Program-made: the position numbers and the translations under genes | The notes under the pieces: model-generated | What the model was told of the DNA's origin: nothing | The model's input: only the letters and a program-made list of their open reading frames with translations | Databases searched by the model: none | Assembly: GCA_030847615.1 (NCBI GenBank) | Contig: JAUMIR010000004.1 | Location: 83,049,001-83,113,000 of the forward strand | Reading direction: 5' to 3' | Length of the DNA stretch: 64,000 nt | Source: Gambelia wislizenii | Lineage: Eukaryota > Chordata > Lepidosauria > Squamata > Crotaphytidae | Part shown: one piece after another, positions 12,200 to 24,900 of the stretch | Numbering within the stretch: the first letter of the stretch is position 1 | Layout: every line of letters begins with the position of its first letter

Positions 12200-12366
12200 G
12201 CTTATTACGTCTTTGGCATGTGCAAAATTCTGCAGTGGGTACACTTAGCACACATACTGCATGAGCTCCCATGGAACCAGACACCATATTGTTGTATGGG
12301 AATCCACGTGCTACGTGTGTTGAGTGCACCTGTTGCAGAATTTTGCACATGTCAAAGGCATGCATG
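12200..12366. repeat. Long palindrome (about 68-base arms), likely a MITE
   Basis: TTTGGCATGTGCAAAATTCT on the left is inverted on the right as AGAATTTTGCACATGTCAAA. The match continues through GGGTACACTTAGCACACATA against TACGTGTGTTGAGTGCACCT to CCATGGAAC/GTATGGGA. The loop is about 25 bases. It belongs to neither MITE family above. Confidence 0.75.
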
Positions 12367-12632
12367 TTATTTTTAATTATTTCTGTGTCACATGCTTAGC
12401 TTGTCAATTAATCTATAATGAATGTGTTACTGCTCCAATCACTTTCAGAAGTCTTGGGTGACAGAGGAATAGATGGGGTTTGAGTTGTGTGTTCGGCTCA
12501 TGTTGGAGCCACTGCATCATTGTGGTCATGTTCCCAACCTTCTGATTTGGATGTGTGAATTATTGACACTCATTCATTTGGTTTGGAAAGGCTTTGAATG
12601 GTTTATTAACAGATCTTGAGAATGTAGTAGCT

Positions 12633-12668
12633 GTTCTCTTTGAACCTTTTGCATGGTTCAAAGAGAAC
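12633..12668. repeat. Perfect hairpin just upstream of exon a
   Basis: GTTCTCTTTGAACC and its exact inverse GGTTCAAAGAGAAC around an 8-base loop. The right foot is 64 bases before the exon at 12733, in the branch-point neighbourhood. Confidence 0.8.
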
Positions 12669-12732
12669 CATGTGGGAAAGATGGATTTTGTGGAAAAGAT
12701 GGATTAATGTCTCTTCTGTGCTTCTGCCACAG

Positions 12733-12955
12733 GGGAGAACTGTGAAGTGAACTCTCGCCTGGGCCGCTGCACTCCAGGAATCTGCAAGAATGGCGGCACA
12801 TGTGTCAACCTTCTTGTGGGCGGGTTCAAGTGTGATTGCCTGTCAGGAGACTATGAGAAGCCCTACTGTCAGATGAGTACCCGCAGCTTCCCAGCCTACT
12901 CCTTCCTCACTTTTAAGGGATTGCGTCAGCGGTTCCATTTCACCATTGCCCTCAC
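12733..12955 (+). CDS. CELSR1: CELSR1 exon a: EGF-like repeat and start of laminin-G domain 1
   Basis: Acceptor CCACAG, donor GTAAG; phase 1 in, phase 2 out. Encodes the EGF segment GENCEVN..., with CKNGGTC and CDC cysteines, then [20 protein letters not shown], which opens LamG1. 223 bases. The preceding exon, which should end in a single G of a split Gly codon, is not recognisable in the 12.7 kb upstream. Confidence 0.93.
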
Positions 12956-15900
12956 GTAAGTATTTGGCATGTGGGTGATGTGTGTGTGTGGGAGAGTTCA
13001 AGAGTGTGCCTATTTATGTTTACTGGTGTGCCATTTTGTCCTTCTGATTTCAAAAAATTTCCTAGCATTCTGGATTATGAGATATCTGTCCTACAATTGT
13101 TGATCCTGTTCTTTTTTTTTTAATCCTTTGAAATAAAAAAAAAAGTAGATATAAAGAAGAGGCATAATAAAATCCACAAATATATTAATTAAATGTAAAG
13201 CTGAACCAGAGAGCCAGTGTGGTGTAGTGGTTTGAGTGCTGGACTATGACTCTCGAGACCAGGGTTCAAATCCCTGCTTGGACGTGGAAACCCATTGGAT
13301 GACCTTATGCAAGTCACACTCTCTCAGACTCAGAGGGAGGAAAAGGTAAACCCCCTCTCTGAAAAAATCTTGCCAAGAAAACCACATGATAGGTTCACCT
13401 TAGGGTCACAATAAGTTGGGAAAAGACTTGAAGGCACCCAACAACAACAAAGCCAAGCTAATGGGAAAAGAGTTTAAATATGTAATGGTTTTAGTAGTAT
13501 AAATATTGGAGCACTTTTAGTATTTTGCTGTGAGTAATTTGTACTTTGGAATGTTCAAAATGCTTGGCATGTACTACTATGTGATTGTCACAGCAACTTT
13601 GTAAGGTGGGCTTGGCAACTTACAGCTCATGGGGCACATGCACTGCTTCCAGGCATTTTAGCAGCCCCCATAGTCTTCAGCAGTGCAGGAGCAAGTACAA
13701 CTATCTCCTCCTTTTGCGTTTCTTGTTTTTCCACTTCCAGTTGCTGTTGCACTGCTGAGTGTACAGTGATTGGTGGTGGTGGTACACCACATGGCAGGAT
13801 CTAAGTGGAGATTAAATTGGCCTCAGACCGTATGGAGACATTTCCACCCCCTCCTGAAAGTAAACCAGTCTTATTATCCTCATATAACAGATTCATAGCT
13901 TAGAATCACAGGGTTTGTCTAAACGGTCAAAAGAGTCCTCATAGAATTTGCTAGGAAATTGATCTGTCTTAACGGGAATCTGCATTGATGCATTGTATTT
14001 GGAGGGGAGGCAGCTAAAAACTCCAAAAACTACTCCCAGAGAGCCTTCGCGGCTTTTCTTGGAGTTTTAAAAAAGCTCCGCGGGGGATGTGCATTCCCAC
14101 TTGTTAAGACCGTCGCATTCGCACCACTACACTTTTCCATAGGAGAGGCAGCATAAGCTGATTGGCTGGACAAGCATGGGGAGCGGGGCTTGCGAACAGG
14201 TCAAGCGCCTGCTGCCGCCATGTTGGATTTTCGGCTTAGCGAGCAATCGGTAAGGTAATAAAACAGTGATCTTTTTCTCTCTCTTTTCTCTCTCTCTCTC
14301 TTTTTATTTTTTTGCATATGTGAACTATTGCTTGTGCGCACCATGGTAAAAAAATTTTTTTGTTTGATGGCGGCAGATATTAAAACAGGAGTAAATCACT
14401 CACAGCTGCCATCTTGCCTAGAGGACACGGGAAGTTTATGGGCTGCAAATTGAGCAATCCATTCCCTCCCCCTATAGATGTCTCCTTAGAGTTGGAAGGG
14501 ACTGCAAGGTCCATCTAATCCATGCTTACAGAGTGTAGTCCAACCATTTACAGAGTGTAGTCCAACCATCTCTACTTAGTGTGTTCCACATGTGACTACA
14601 ACTTCCCATTACCTTCCTTTAGCATGTTTTTGATGGGAATTGAAGTCTACCTCTGAAAAGTGCTGTTTGGAGAAGGCTAGAAGAGTCTGCTTCAGGCCAC
14701 CTACTGTCTAAGGTCATGGCAGAGACAAGATTCAGAATAGAGATATCCAGCACATAAACTGGATTATTTTTCCTGAAGAATTTACTAAATTCTTAGTTAA
14801 TTGCTTAGACTGAAGCTACAAAAACAAGCAAGAAAAAGAATTGCATTTCACAACCCTTGAGCAAAGATGGCAAAGGAGAGGTTGAATAAGCACAGTTTGT
14901 CCCTTTGTTCTATGTTGAGAAGGATCAGCTCTTTTCCTTAAAGTGATGGTTCCTAGTTCTTTCCTTTGTTTAGACATCTCTTCAGTGCGGGATGAAGAGA
15001 CCAGTCAGCCCCCTTCCCTGCTCTTCCTTCCCCTAGTACCCCAGGAAGTAAAGTAGAGCTGAAAAGAAAGCAAAAGAATCCCACAGTAAGAAAGCAAAGA
15101 GACTATCAAAGGATCTTTCTCCACCTAGATGTAATATATCTTTCCACTGATTCCACCTCCTGTCTCCTGGAAAATTCCTTTACCTCAGGGGTTTCTAGAT
15201 GGCAGCCTTGTTTATGTGTCCCCTCGTGGGTGGGCCAGAGAAAGACAGTAAAGCAGGGTATTTGCATTTTGGGAGCAGCATAGGGGGAAAAGGAGAGTAT
15301 ACTTTGCATGTACTTGCTGAGAGTTGACATCACTGAAACTGAATCTGAAACAGATTCCATAATTTCAGGTGAAATACATCCAGGCAGAGTACAAATCCAA
15401 AATTGGTGAGCAATTTCTCCTGTGCCTTCATGTCGACTCTGTCATAGGATTTTATTGGGAAGATTTTTGTAGAAGGGTGTTGCCATTGCCTTCCTCTAAG
15501 GCTGAGAGAGTGTGACTTGCCAGAGGTCACCTGGCAAGCTTCCATGGCTGAATGGGGATTCGAACCCTGGACTCCCAGAGTCCTGCCTAGTCCAACACTC
15601 AAACCCCTATACCATGCTGTCTCCCTCTTTCACTTTACTTTCCAAAATTTGGCACTCATCTTCATGTTACTTCTTCCCATGTGTTATTCATTCTTTCATC
15701 TCTTTTATATAGCTTTTCTGTGTATTGCTTCCATCGTCTTTTTATTTCATCTTGGTCATGTATTATGTTTTTACACTGATTGTAGAGTATCCCCACCTTT
15801 GGTTTAAATTTTCCTTTGATTTCACGGATTTTATGGAAGAGGTCTCTTGTTCTTCCTTTTTTGTTGTTGGCTTCTATTTCTCTGCATTGGTTATTATAGT

Positions 15901-18900
15901 AATTCTCTAATGGCACTAATTGTTAAATGCTTGGATTCATGGTTCTGGTTCTGGTTCTGTTTTCCTTTTCTTTGGCTTCTCATCTTTACTGCTTGAACCA
16001 TTTTGTCTGTCAACCATTGCTTCTTCTCTTTCTTTTTGGCCACAGATAGTGTCTTTCTTCATTCCTCCTTGACTATGTCCCTGGCTTCTGTCCATAGTTC
16101 TCCCTGTCAAATCTGTGCAAATCTGTTTTCACATTATCTTTAAATTCTGCTGGGGTGTTCTTGAGGTAGTATTTGGCATGATAGTTATGTGATCCACCAC
16201 AAATATATGGACTCATGTATGTATATATATATATATGGTTTAAGAGGCACTGTTATACATAATTCTTTGTTCCAGTGAAATGATACTATTTGAGCCAAAA
16301 GATGATCCTGAGATATTACTATAGCATTCCTTCTTCCAGAGAAACATGCATGATTCAGAGAAAAAGCTGAGAAAACAATGACTTCAAATGGCAGGGGGAG
16401 AAAAAAATGTATATCAAGATGTGCATGTCTGTGGAAGAATATCGAAAGGATTTGGGTGCTGCTGTGATGAAAGAATGGAAAATAGGAGTCTATGCACCAG
16501 TGTCATGTTCCCCATAAAAACCTCTGCACAAGATCCCTACAACATTCATTTTTTGTCATTTTAATGGATGAAATAATTTTGATTACTGGTTAATAAAAGA
16601 AAGAAGGCTCAGGGGTGCAGGGTAGAATCCCAGTAAGCAAATAGCGCATCTAACCCATAAAGGTGACTCTGCAAGGATGTACGTTTGCAAAAGGGAGAAA
16701 GAAGACTCTTTCTTGCCTGTAGTAAAACTTGTGTAAGTAGGCACTGTACAGTGGCAGCCTAAAGCATGTCTACTCCATTATCCCCAAGTCTGCTCCATAT
16801 GTGTTGGACTGCAACTCTCATCATCCCAAGACATGGCTGAATATGATGGAAGCTGTAGTCAAACACAATGAAAAGCACCAGGTTGGGTAAGGTTGCCCTA
16901 GTAAATGTAGGATTGCTGCCTGAAACGTTTTTTGATACAAAACCTGATCTATCCCACCCACCCATATTGGTCCATTCCTTGCTAAAATTTTGGACACGTG
17001 GTTGCTTAGACCCCTATCTACATGGTAGTTGAAGAAAGCACATCATGCCGTAGTTCCCATTTCACTCTAGATCCCTACCTGTCCACATGATGACAATTAT
17101 ATATCCACTGTTTTAACAATCAGTATTATCTGACCAGTGCAAACTCATCCCCAGAGAAAAGTGGTTGTTTTTTGCAGAACTCTTTCTGCATTTTCACTTT
17201 CATGATTCAGCTTGGGTCCAGACTATCTGATAGACTGTACCTCCCTATATAAGCTAGTATTAAGATCTGCAGGGGAGGGCTTCCTCTCAGTCCCACCACC
17301 TTCACAGGAGTGGTAATTAATGTTTTAGCTGTATCGTTTTTAAATTATTGTAAGCTGCCTTGAATCCCATCTTGGGAGAAAGGCGGGATATAAATCCAAT
17401 AAATAAATAAATGATAAACCAACACTGTGGAGAGCTCCCACAGGTTGGTGCCTTTCTTTGTTGCTTTGGGGCATGCTCACTACTTTACTTCTTGTCTCTG
17501 GCCACTTTAGCCTTGCCAGACATCTAGTGACATTTGGCTACAGATGAGGGGCATAATGGTTTCTGTCCAGTATTTTCCTCTCCCCACTTGTTGCATTAAC
17601 ACTTTTAAGCTAACTGCACTCAGAAATGAACCTCTTCTGGGCGGAATGTCTCTTCCTCTCCCCACAAGAAACACTTTTTAGGTTAGTATTTCTTGTTTCC
17701 CATTCTGATCATTCTTCCTTGGACATTTGTTAGTGAGGCCATCAGCATTCACTTGGGCTACTGTGATGAGATTGCACAGAGCTCTTCCCACATTTCCTGG
17801 CCTTGCCTAGCCCATAATCCCTCCATTTCCAAGCCTATTGTCAGCCCAGCACAAAGGAGCCAGCCAGCCAAGGCCTCTTTGTCCCTGGGGTTGGTTGGAG
17901 CTCCTGATTTGCTCTGCATACTTGTCACAGTCTTACCCCCATTGTATGTTGGGGGAGGGGGCATGGTCAGCTTGCCAAGTGCTGACAGTCTATAATGAAT
18001 CAGCCCAAGAGAGCAATATCTGAGCTGTGGGGGTCACTGGGGAACAGAAGGCCAGCCTTGCTCAGATGAGGACTGCATTTTCCAGCCCTGATAAGCAGCA
18101 ATGGCAATGGCTGAGTAACCTATCATTCCCCATCAGCTGTAGGACTGGCTGCTCCAGTAACCCAGCTGTCGGTTCAACTTTAGGGACAGGGAGTAGGAAG
18201 GGGATCTTTTGTGGGTGGTTTGTAACTGATTTAGAGTATTGTTGCAGAAATCTTAAGCACTGGGTCAAAAGTATGAATGGTTGACTACTAGCTATTGAGA
18301 CTTTATGCCTTGGGATCAGTGAGAATTCTAAGGTGGACTTGCATGTGGGGCTGATAGGAAGTTCAGTGAGAGAAAGATAGAGGGAGGGAGGCAAAGAGAT
18401 AATGTTCTCAATGAAGACCTGCTCTATTAGTATACCTCACCAATGTTCTTCTTCCTGTATAGAAGATCAGGTATAGGGCAGCTGATTGATGCATTGGACA
18501 TATTAATGATAGTTGTAGGTTTCTTTCAAGCTACAGAATTGTCACTTTGATACCACTTTAACTGCCATGGCATCCTTTGGAATCCTGGGATTTGTTGTTT
18601 TGTGAGGTATTCATAATTCTCTGACAAAGAGCTCTAATATCTTCCCAAACTACAAATCCCAGCATTTTGTAGGATGCAGCCAGGGCAATTAAAGTGACAT
18701 CTAAGCACTATAATTGTGTAGTTTGAAAGAGGGACATCACTGAGTGAAATGAGTATACAATTGTGTGTGGGGATAATGACGTCCCACTAATGCTATCATG
18801 GGTTAAACCCATGGTCCACTTTCATGCACAGAGCATTCACAATCTTTTGGAATGGGTGGATACAGTTAGTGAAGGGCACAGCAATGTTTAATTGGAATGG

Positions 18901-21900
18901 CAGAGCCTAGAAAAACAGCCACTTAAGTGGAACAATCTGGTGTTGGTCACCAACTGCATTTTTTAGAACCATGTTAGTTTCTCCTGCTCTGGGAAACAGT
19001 ACATTTCTAGAAATGTGGATATTGTAACTACCAAACATGTGTAATGCAGGCCAAAACACAAAAATATTCTAAAGTCGCAACCCTGTACACTTTTAACTGA
19101 AAATCAGTCCCATTGAATTCTGTGGGACATGTTTTTGAGCAAATGTATGCAAGATTGGGACTTGGAAGCAGACCATATGAGCCTTCTCTGGTTGGTGAGG
19201 CCCTTTTCTCAATGCCAGCACTATCCCAGTATATATGGTAAGGGCATGAGAGATAGCCTGCATGGCTATTCAGATTCTGCTTCCTACTTGCTCAAGGAAA
19301 TGGAGCATGTCAGAAAAGGGTAAAGCTAAAAGCCTTTGTGGCATAGTAGGAGGGGCTTATTGGTTTTCTGGTGTGTGTTTTTTAAACATGTAACTGTCCA
19401 ATCTGCAGTCTGAAGTGATACAGTCCAGGAGAAACTGGCATAATTGACAATGGAAAAATCTGCTCTGTTGGAAGTGTAGAGAAAACAGTGAACAAAATAT
19501 ACAAAGAATTCATCTCTCTTGTCATACTTGGCTAACTTGTGGAAATTTGCATTAGTGCAATATAGCTTATTGACAGGCAGAAGAGCATCAATGCTCCCAA
19601 AATATAAGGGAAGGTGACATAGTTCCATTAGGCAATTTCCCAACAGATAGAGGATGGGGGATCATGTACCACCTGTGAATGAGGTTATGTATGTTTACCA
19701 GAAGTGTTTACTAGAAACGTGTTCCTTTTTCCATCTCTCTCTCCATTCCTCATCTGGTGCCAGGAAGCCTTGTTGCATGATTCTAGTAGCCAGACTCTGT
19801 ATGTTCCATCAGAGGATTGTAGAAGGCAGAAAGGAAAAGGCACCCCAAAGTTCTGACTAGAAAGAATCAGTCTTATTGTGTGTTTTTTTAAACATGTAAC
19901 TGTCCAATCTGCAGTCTGAAGTGGTACAGTCCAGGAGGAACTGGCATAATTGACAATGGAAAAAATTGTCCATTCCATTCAAAAAATGGTCAGGAATACT
20001 AAAAGAGAAGAGACCTCAAGACGGATGGGACTTTCTCAAAAGGGAGATACTGAAGGCACAATTTCAAACAGTACCATTGAGGAAGAAAAATGGGAGGTGT
20101 CTCAAGAAACCAGGATGGATGACTAAAGAACTTTCAACGGAGCTAAGTTTTAAACGGAACTTGTATAAGAAATGGAAAAAGGGGGAAATCAGCAAAGAAG
20201 AATTCAAACAGATAGCGAACACGTGTAGGAGTAAAGTCAGAAAAGCTAAAGCGCAGAATGAGCTCAGGCTTGCTAGGGAGGTTAAGAACAATAAAAAGGG
20301 TTTTTTGGGGTATGTCCGCAGCAAAAGGAGGAAGAAGGAAATGGTAGGGCCACTATGCGGAGAAGATGGCAAAATGCTAACAGGGGGCAGAGAAAAGGCA
20401 GAATTACTCAACACCTTCTTTGCCTCAGTGTTTTCAGAAAAGGTAAAGGGGGACCAACCTGAGGATAAAAGTACAGAAGACACAACAGGGGAAATCCAGC
20501 ACAGAATAAGCAAAGAGGTAGTACAGGAATACCTTCTTAATCTAAATGAATTTAAATCTCCAGGACCAGATGAACTACATCCAAGAGTATTAAAAGAGTT
20601 GGCAAATATAATCTCAGAGCCATTGGCAATAATCTTTGAGAACTCCTGGAGAACAGGAGAAGTCCCAGCAGACTGGAGGAGGGCAAACGTCCCCATCTTC
20701 AAAAAGGGGGGAAAAGAGGATCCCAACAATTATCATCCAGTTAGTCTGACATCAATACCAGGGAAGATTCTAGAGCAGATCATTAAACAGAGAGTCTGTG
20801 AACATTTAGAAGGCAATGCCATAATCACAAAAAGTCAACATGGGTTTCAGAGTAACAAGTCATGCCAGACTAATCTGATCTCTTTTTTTTGATAAAATTA
20901 CCAGCTTGGTAGATGAAGGGAACGCTGTGGACATCGCATACCTTGATTTCAGTAAGGCCTTTGACAAGGTTCCCCATGACATTCTTGCAAGCAAGCTTGT
21001 AAAATGTGGGCTAGACAAGTTAACTGTTCAATGGATTTGTAATTGGTTGACCGGCCGAATCCAAAGGGTGCTCAGCAATGGCTCCTCTTCATCTTGGAAA
21101 GATGTGACCAGTGGGGTGCCACAGGGTTCTGTCCTGGGCTCAGTGCTATTCAACATCTTTATCAATGACTTAGATGAGGGAATCAGGGGCATGCTTATCA
21201 AATTTGCAGATGACACCAAATTAGGAGGAGTAGCTAATACCCTGGAGGACAGGATCAAAATTCAAGATGACCTGTATAAACTGGAGAGCTGGGCCAAAGC
21301 TAACAAAATGAAATTCAATACGGAGAAATGTAAGGTACTGCACTTAGGGCGAAAAAATGAAATGCATAGATATAGGATGGGGGAGACCTGGCTGAATGAG
21401 ACTACGTGCGAAAGGGATCTAGGAGTCCTAGTAGACCACAAGTTGAACATGAGTCAACAGTGTGATGCGGCAGCTAAAAAGGCCAATGTAATTTTGGGCT
21501 GCATCAATAGAAGTATAGTGTCCAGATCAAGGGAAGTAATAGTGCCGCTCTATTCTGCCTTGGTCAGACCTCACCTAGAATACTGTGTCCAGTTCTGGGC
21601 ACCACAATTCAAAAAGGATATTGACAAATTGGAGCTTGTCCAGAGGAGGGTGACTAAAATGGTGAAAGGTCTGGAAACGATGCCTTATGAGGAGAGACTT
21701 AGGGAGCTGGGTATGTTTAGCCTGGAAAAAAGACGGTTAAGAGGCGATATGATAGCCCTGTTTAAGTATTTGAAGGGATGTCATGCTGAGGATGGAGCAG
21801 GCTTGTTTTCTGTTGCTCCAGAGATTGAAACACGGAACAATGGATGCAAGCTCCAGGAACAGAGATTCCACCTCAACATTAGGAGGAACTTTTTGACAGT

Positions 21901-24900
21901 AAGAGCTGTTCGGCAGTGGAACGCACTCCCTCGGAGCATGGTGGGGTCTCCTTCCTTGGAGGTCTTTAAACAGAGGCTGGATGGCCATCTGTCAGGGATG
22001 CTTTGATCGTGATTTCCTGCATGGCAGGGGGTTGGACTGGATGGCCCTCGTGGTCTCTTCCAACTCTGCAGTTCTATGATTCTATGATTCTATTCATTAG
22101 AGACATGACCTTGTATCTGATTGTTGCCACAGAGCTCACCTCTGGATTTATTCCCACTTCTTTGCTCTAGACAAGATTCCTGAAAAGTGAGATGCATTGT
22201 CTCCATCAGCATGCATATCCTCTTACTGCCACTACCAAACCGAGAATCCTTTTTTTTCTTCATTTTTTGGTGTGTTGCCACAATTTATGCTGCCACAAAA
22301 AATAACATAATTTCTGCAAGGATGCCTAGCATGCAGGATGGTTGAGCTTTGCTTCCTAGAAGAACTGCAATCCTGGCAGCCTCCTGGAAATGTGATTCTG
22401 CTGAGAAACAAGGTCTGTGCTCCCTGTGTTGCCATCTTTTCCAACAGAAATATGGGTACTTTTGCAGTGGTACCAAGTTTGCTGCCAACCTGCTGGGGTG
22501 GGGGGCAGCGGCACTAAAATGTCCAGGTGGCTCACAATGTGCCCAGCCCAGCTTTACAATTTGTCTGTAAAGTGCCATATGTAAGACTTTTCAAGTGTGT
22601 GTGGGGTGGGTGGCCTGTGGCAACTAAGCTTGAGAACAGACATCAAGTTAACAAATTGTCACCCATCTCATGGTTGACAGTAGATTTTGAAAATGATCTT
22701 GCCATTTGTCATTGCTATCACAGATTTGGCTGATATACTAAAAGGTACATTCTTGGGCTAAAAGCCAATTGCTAGCCCCAGCTAGTGTAGACCCACTGAA
22801 ACACTGAGAGTTGTGTACCATATATATGCATATATAAATCAGCCTATATTTAAGTCGAGGGCACGTTTTTGGGCCAAAATTATGGATTTTGATATGACCC
22901 ATGGATAAGTCAAGGGTCATTCTGTGGAGAGGGGAAAGTATCAGTGCCATGTGAGGGGGCCAGCTGCCCCTGGCCACTGCTGCCACCGTTTTCCCATCCA
23001 GGCATCCAGAAAGGCCTTTCACCACTCTACTCAAAGAAGCACCAAAGAGTCGAAGGCTTTCACAGCCAGCATCCATAGAATTTTTGTGGGTTTTTTTCCA
23101 GGCTGTGAGGCTGTGTTCTGGAAGAGTTTTTCCCCTGATGTTTTGCCTGATCCATGGCTGGCATCTTCAGATGATGGTTGGGTAGTTCCTGTTGGAGAGG
23201 ATCCGGACCAGGATCCAGACCAGGAGAGCACATCTACTCTGTTCGTTAACCTTCTTGTTACAATGCAGAGACACAGAAACCATACCACACTTTCTCACAG
23301 CAAAAAGGACACTAAAATCCCCTCAGGCCAACTGGATCTCCCCCCAGGAACTAGCCATTCAAATACACAAATTTACATATCCTCTCCAACAGGAACTACC
23401 CAACCATTCTCTGAAGATGCCAGCCACAGATGCAGGTGAAATGTCAGGAAAAAAACTCTTCCAGAACACGGCTTACAGCCTGGAAAAAAAAACACAAAAA
23501 ATCTAAGCACCACCACCTTTTTCCCACACAAGCAAAAAATGCCAGAAGTGGCACCGTGGCAGAGAAAGTCGAGAGGATTGGTGCTTCTTTCAGGTTCTCC
23601 CGGGATGGACTAAGCTCTCACTTTTTGCCACGCTACTCAGAGAGTGGGATGGTTCCTTTTTTTTTTTTTTTTTACAAGAATTAAGGTACAGTACTTACAT
23701 TGACCCATGGATATGTCAACCAAGGTTTTTGGAGTCAATTTTTTGACTAAAATTTCTAGACTTATACATGAATACATACAGTGAGTGTTGACTTACCATT
23801 TAGCAGTTGAGTCAATCAGTACATCTACTCTATATGGGGACTAGCAATAGGATTTAGGCCTTGGCAGTTTGGCTGTATCAGCACCACATATGAAAAACAG
23901 CATGAAATCAGCACTACCTGACATTACAAGAATGCATAAGCTATGTACTCTCTGAGTGTATTTCCCCCTCCTAACCACCCGAGTGTGTGGAACAGAGAAG
24001 GAGCATCCATGATAACAAGTGATCTTATGGTAGAAGACGAAAGAAAACCCAGAATGCTATTACACTGCCTTGATCGTTAACAAAGAGTGCTTTTTATGCC
24101 TTAGCTGTGAAAGTGTCCTCCTTCCCCATCCAGCTAGACATTTTTTTTTTAATTTGGGTGGCTCAGTCTGCTGCCAATATTTGATTATGTGAAATGCATT
24201 CTTGTTTCATGTTTGACCTGAATTAGTCACATCTCCCATTTTCCTCATTTCTTGACTTGTTTCTAGCACTTCCAGGCTTCTTCCCTGGGCTTGTAGATTC
24301 CGTAGGGTTAGCTCAGGTGCTCTCTTTTCAGTCACAGAACTTGGCTTTGGCTTGCTAGGTCTTGTCATAAGCCCTGCTATAAAATGTGAGGCTTCAGTCT
24401 TGGATTTGTACTTTGGGAAGCAGTGATCAAATCCTTGTAATTATGTGTAGCCATCTATCATCTGCCAATGCTCACTATTTGAAACGACCATGTTGGCATT
24501 CTTACTGATTAGTTGGTGGAGCTTGCTAGAGTCTTCTATTGATAGCAGTGGAATTGCTTTTGTATGTTCAGCCTCTGCACTTACCCCTGCTCTTGTTCCT
24601 TGCTTTGTTTACACACATAGCCACATGCAGCCAAAAGTAATGAATGGAGGGTTGAGTTGGGGGAAGGGTGCCAGGATGAGTCACAGCTGAGCCCAGCCTA
24701 CTTGGGTGCTCCTTTGTGTGAGGGAACTGCACACCTAATTGCAAAGGAATGCCTTTGTTAGGCTCTGCCTGCTTGCTTGAGGGAATCACTGCAGCTTAGC
24801 AACAATCCAGAGAGTTGGAGTGACTTCACACAGGACAGATCTCCTTCCCCAGAAATTTCATGTAGGAAATGGTGCAAATGCCACATGTTGGTCCCATATT

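Larger units (their letters stand above)
6691..12732. other. Non-coding, upstream intron
   Basis: Since the first exon found starts in phase 1, this must be intron. I looked for an EGF exon and saw none. Apart from the SINE, MITEs, CR1 and palindromes listed, 6691-7420, 8313-9014, 9119-9959 and 11853-12199 show nothing recognisable. Confidence 0.65.

Noticed and set aside
1..12732. An upstream EGF or cadherin exon
   Set aside because: No cysteine-rich frame with splice sites and the right phase was seen. The large cadherin exon is clearly absent.
13211..13451. tRNA gene
   Set aside because: A- and B-box-like sequence belongs to a SINE. There is no cloverleaf with an anticodon arm, and related copies are scattered through the window.
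15500..15807. 96-residue plus-strand frame
   Set aside because: Runs across the SINE and the antisense of the Bov-B fragment.
19685..19978. 97-residue minus-strand frame similar to one at 19326-19643
   Set aside because: The similarity is just the 95-base DNA direct repeat; there is no sign of a protein family.
20064..20729. 221-residue reading frame on the minus strand
   Set aside because: Shadow of the CR1 coding strand, with no recognisable domain.
22924..23506. Two long overlapping frames
   Set aside because: They run through the nested MITE and the inverted repeat and match no protein that I know.
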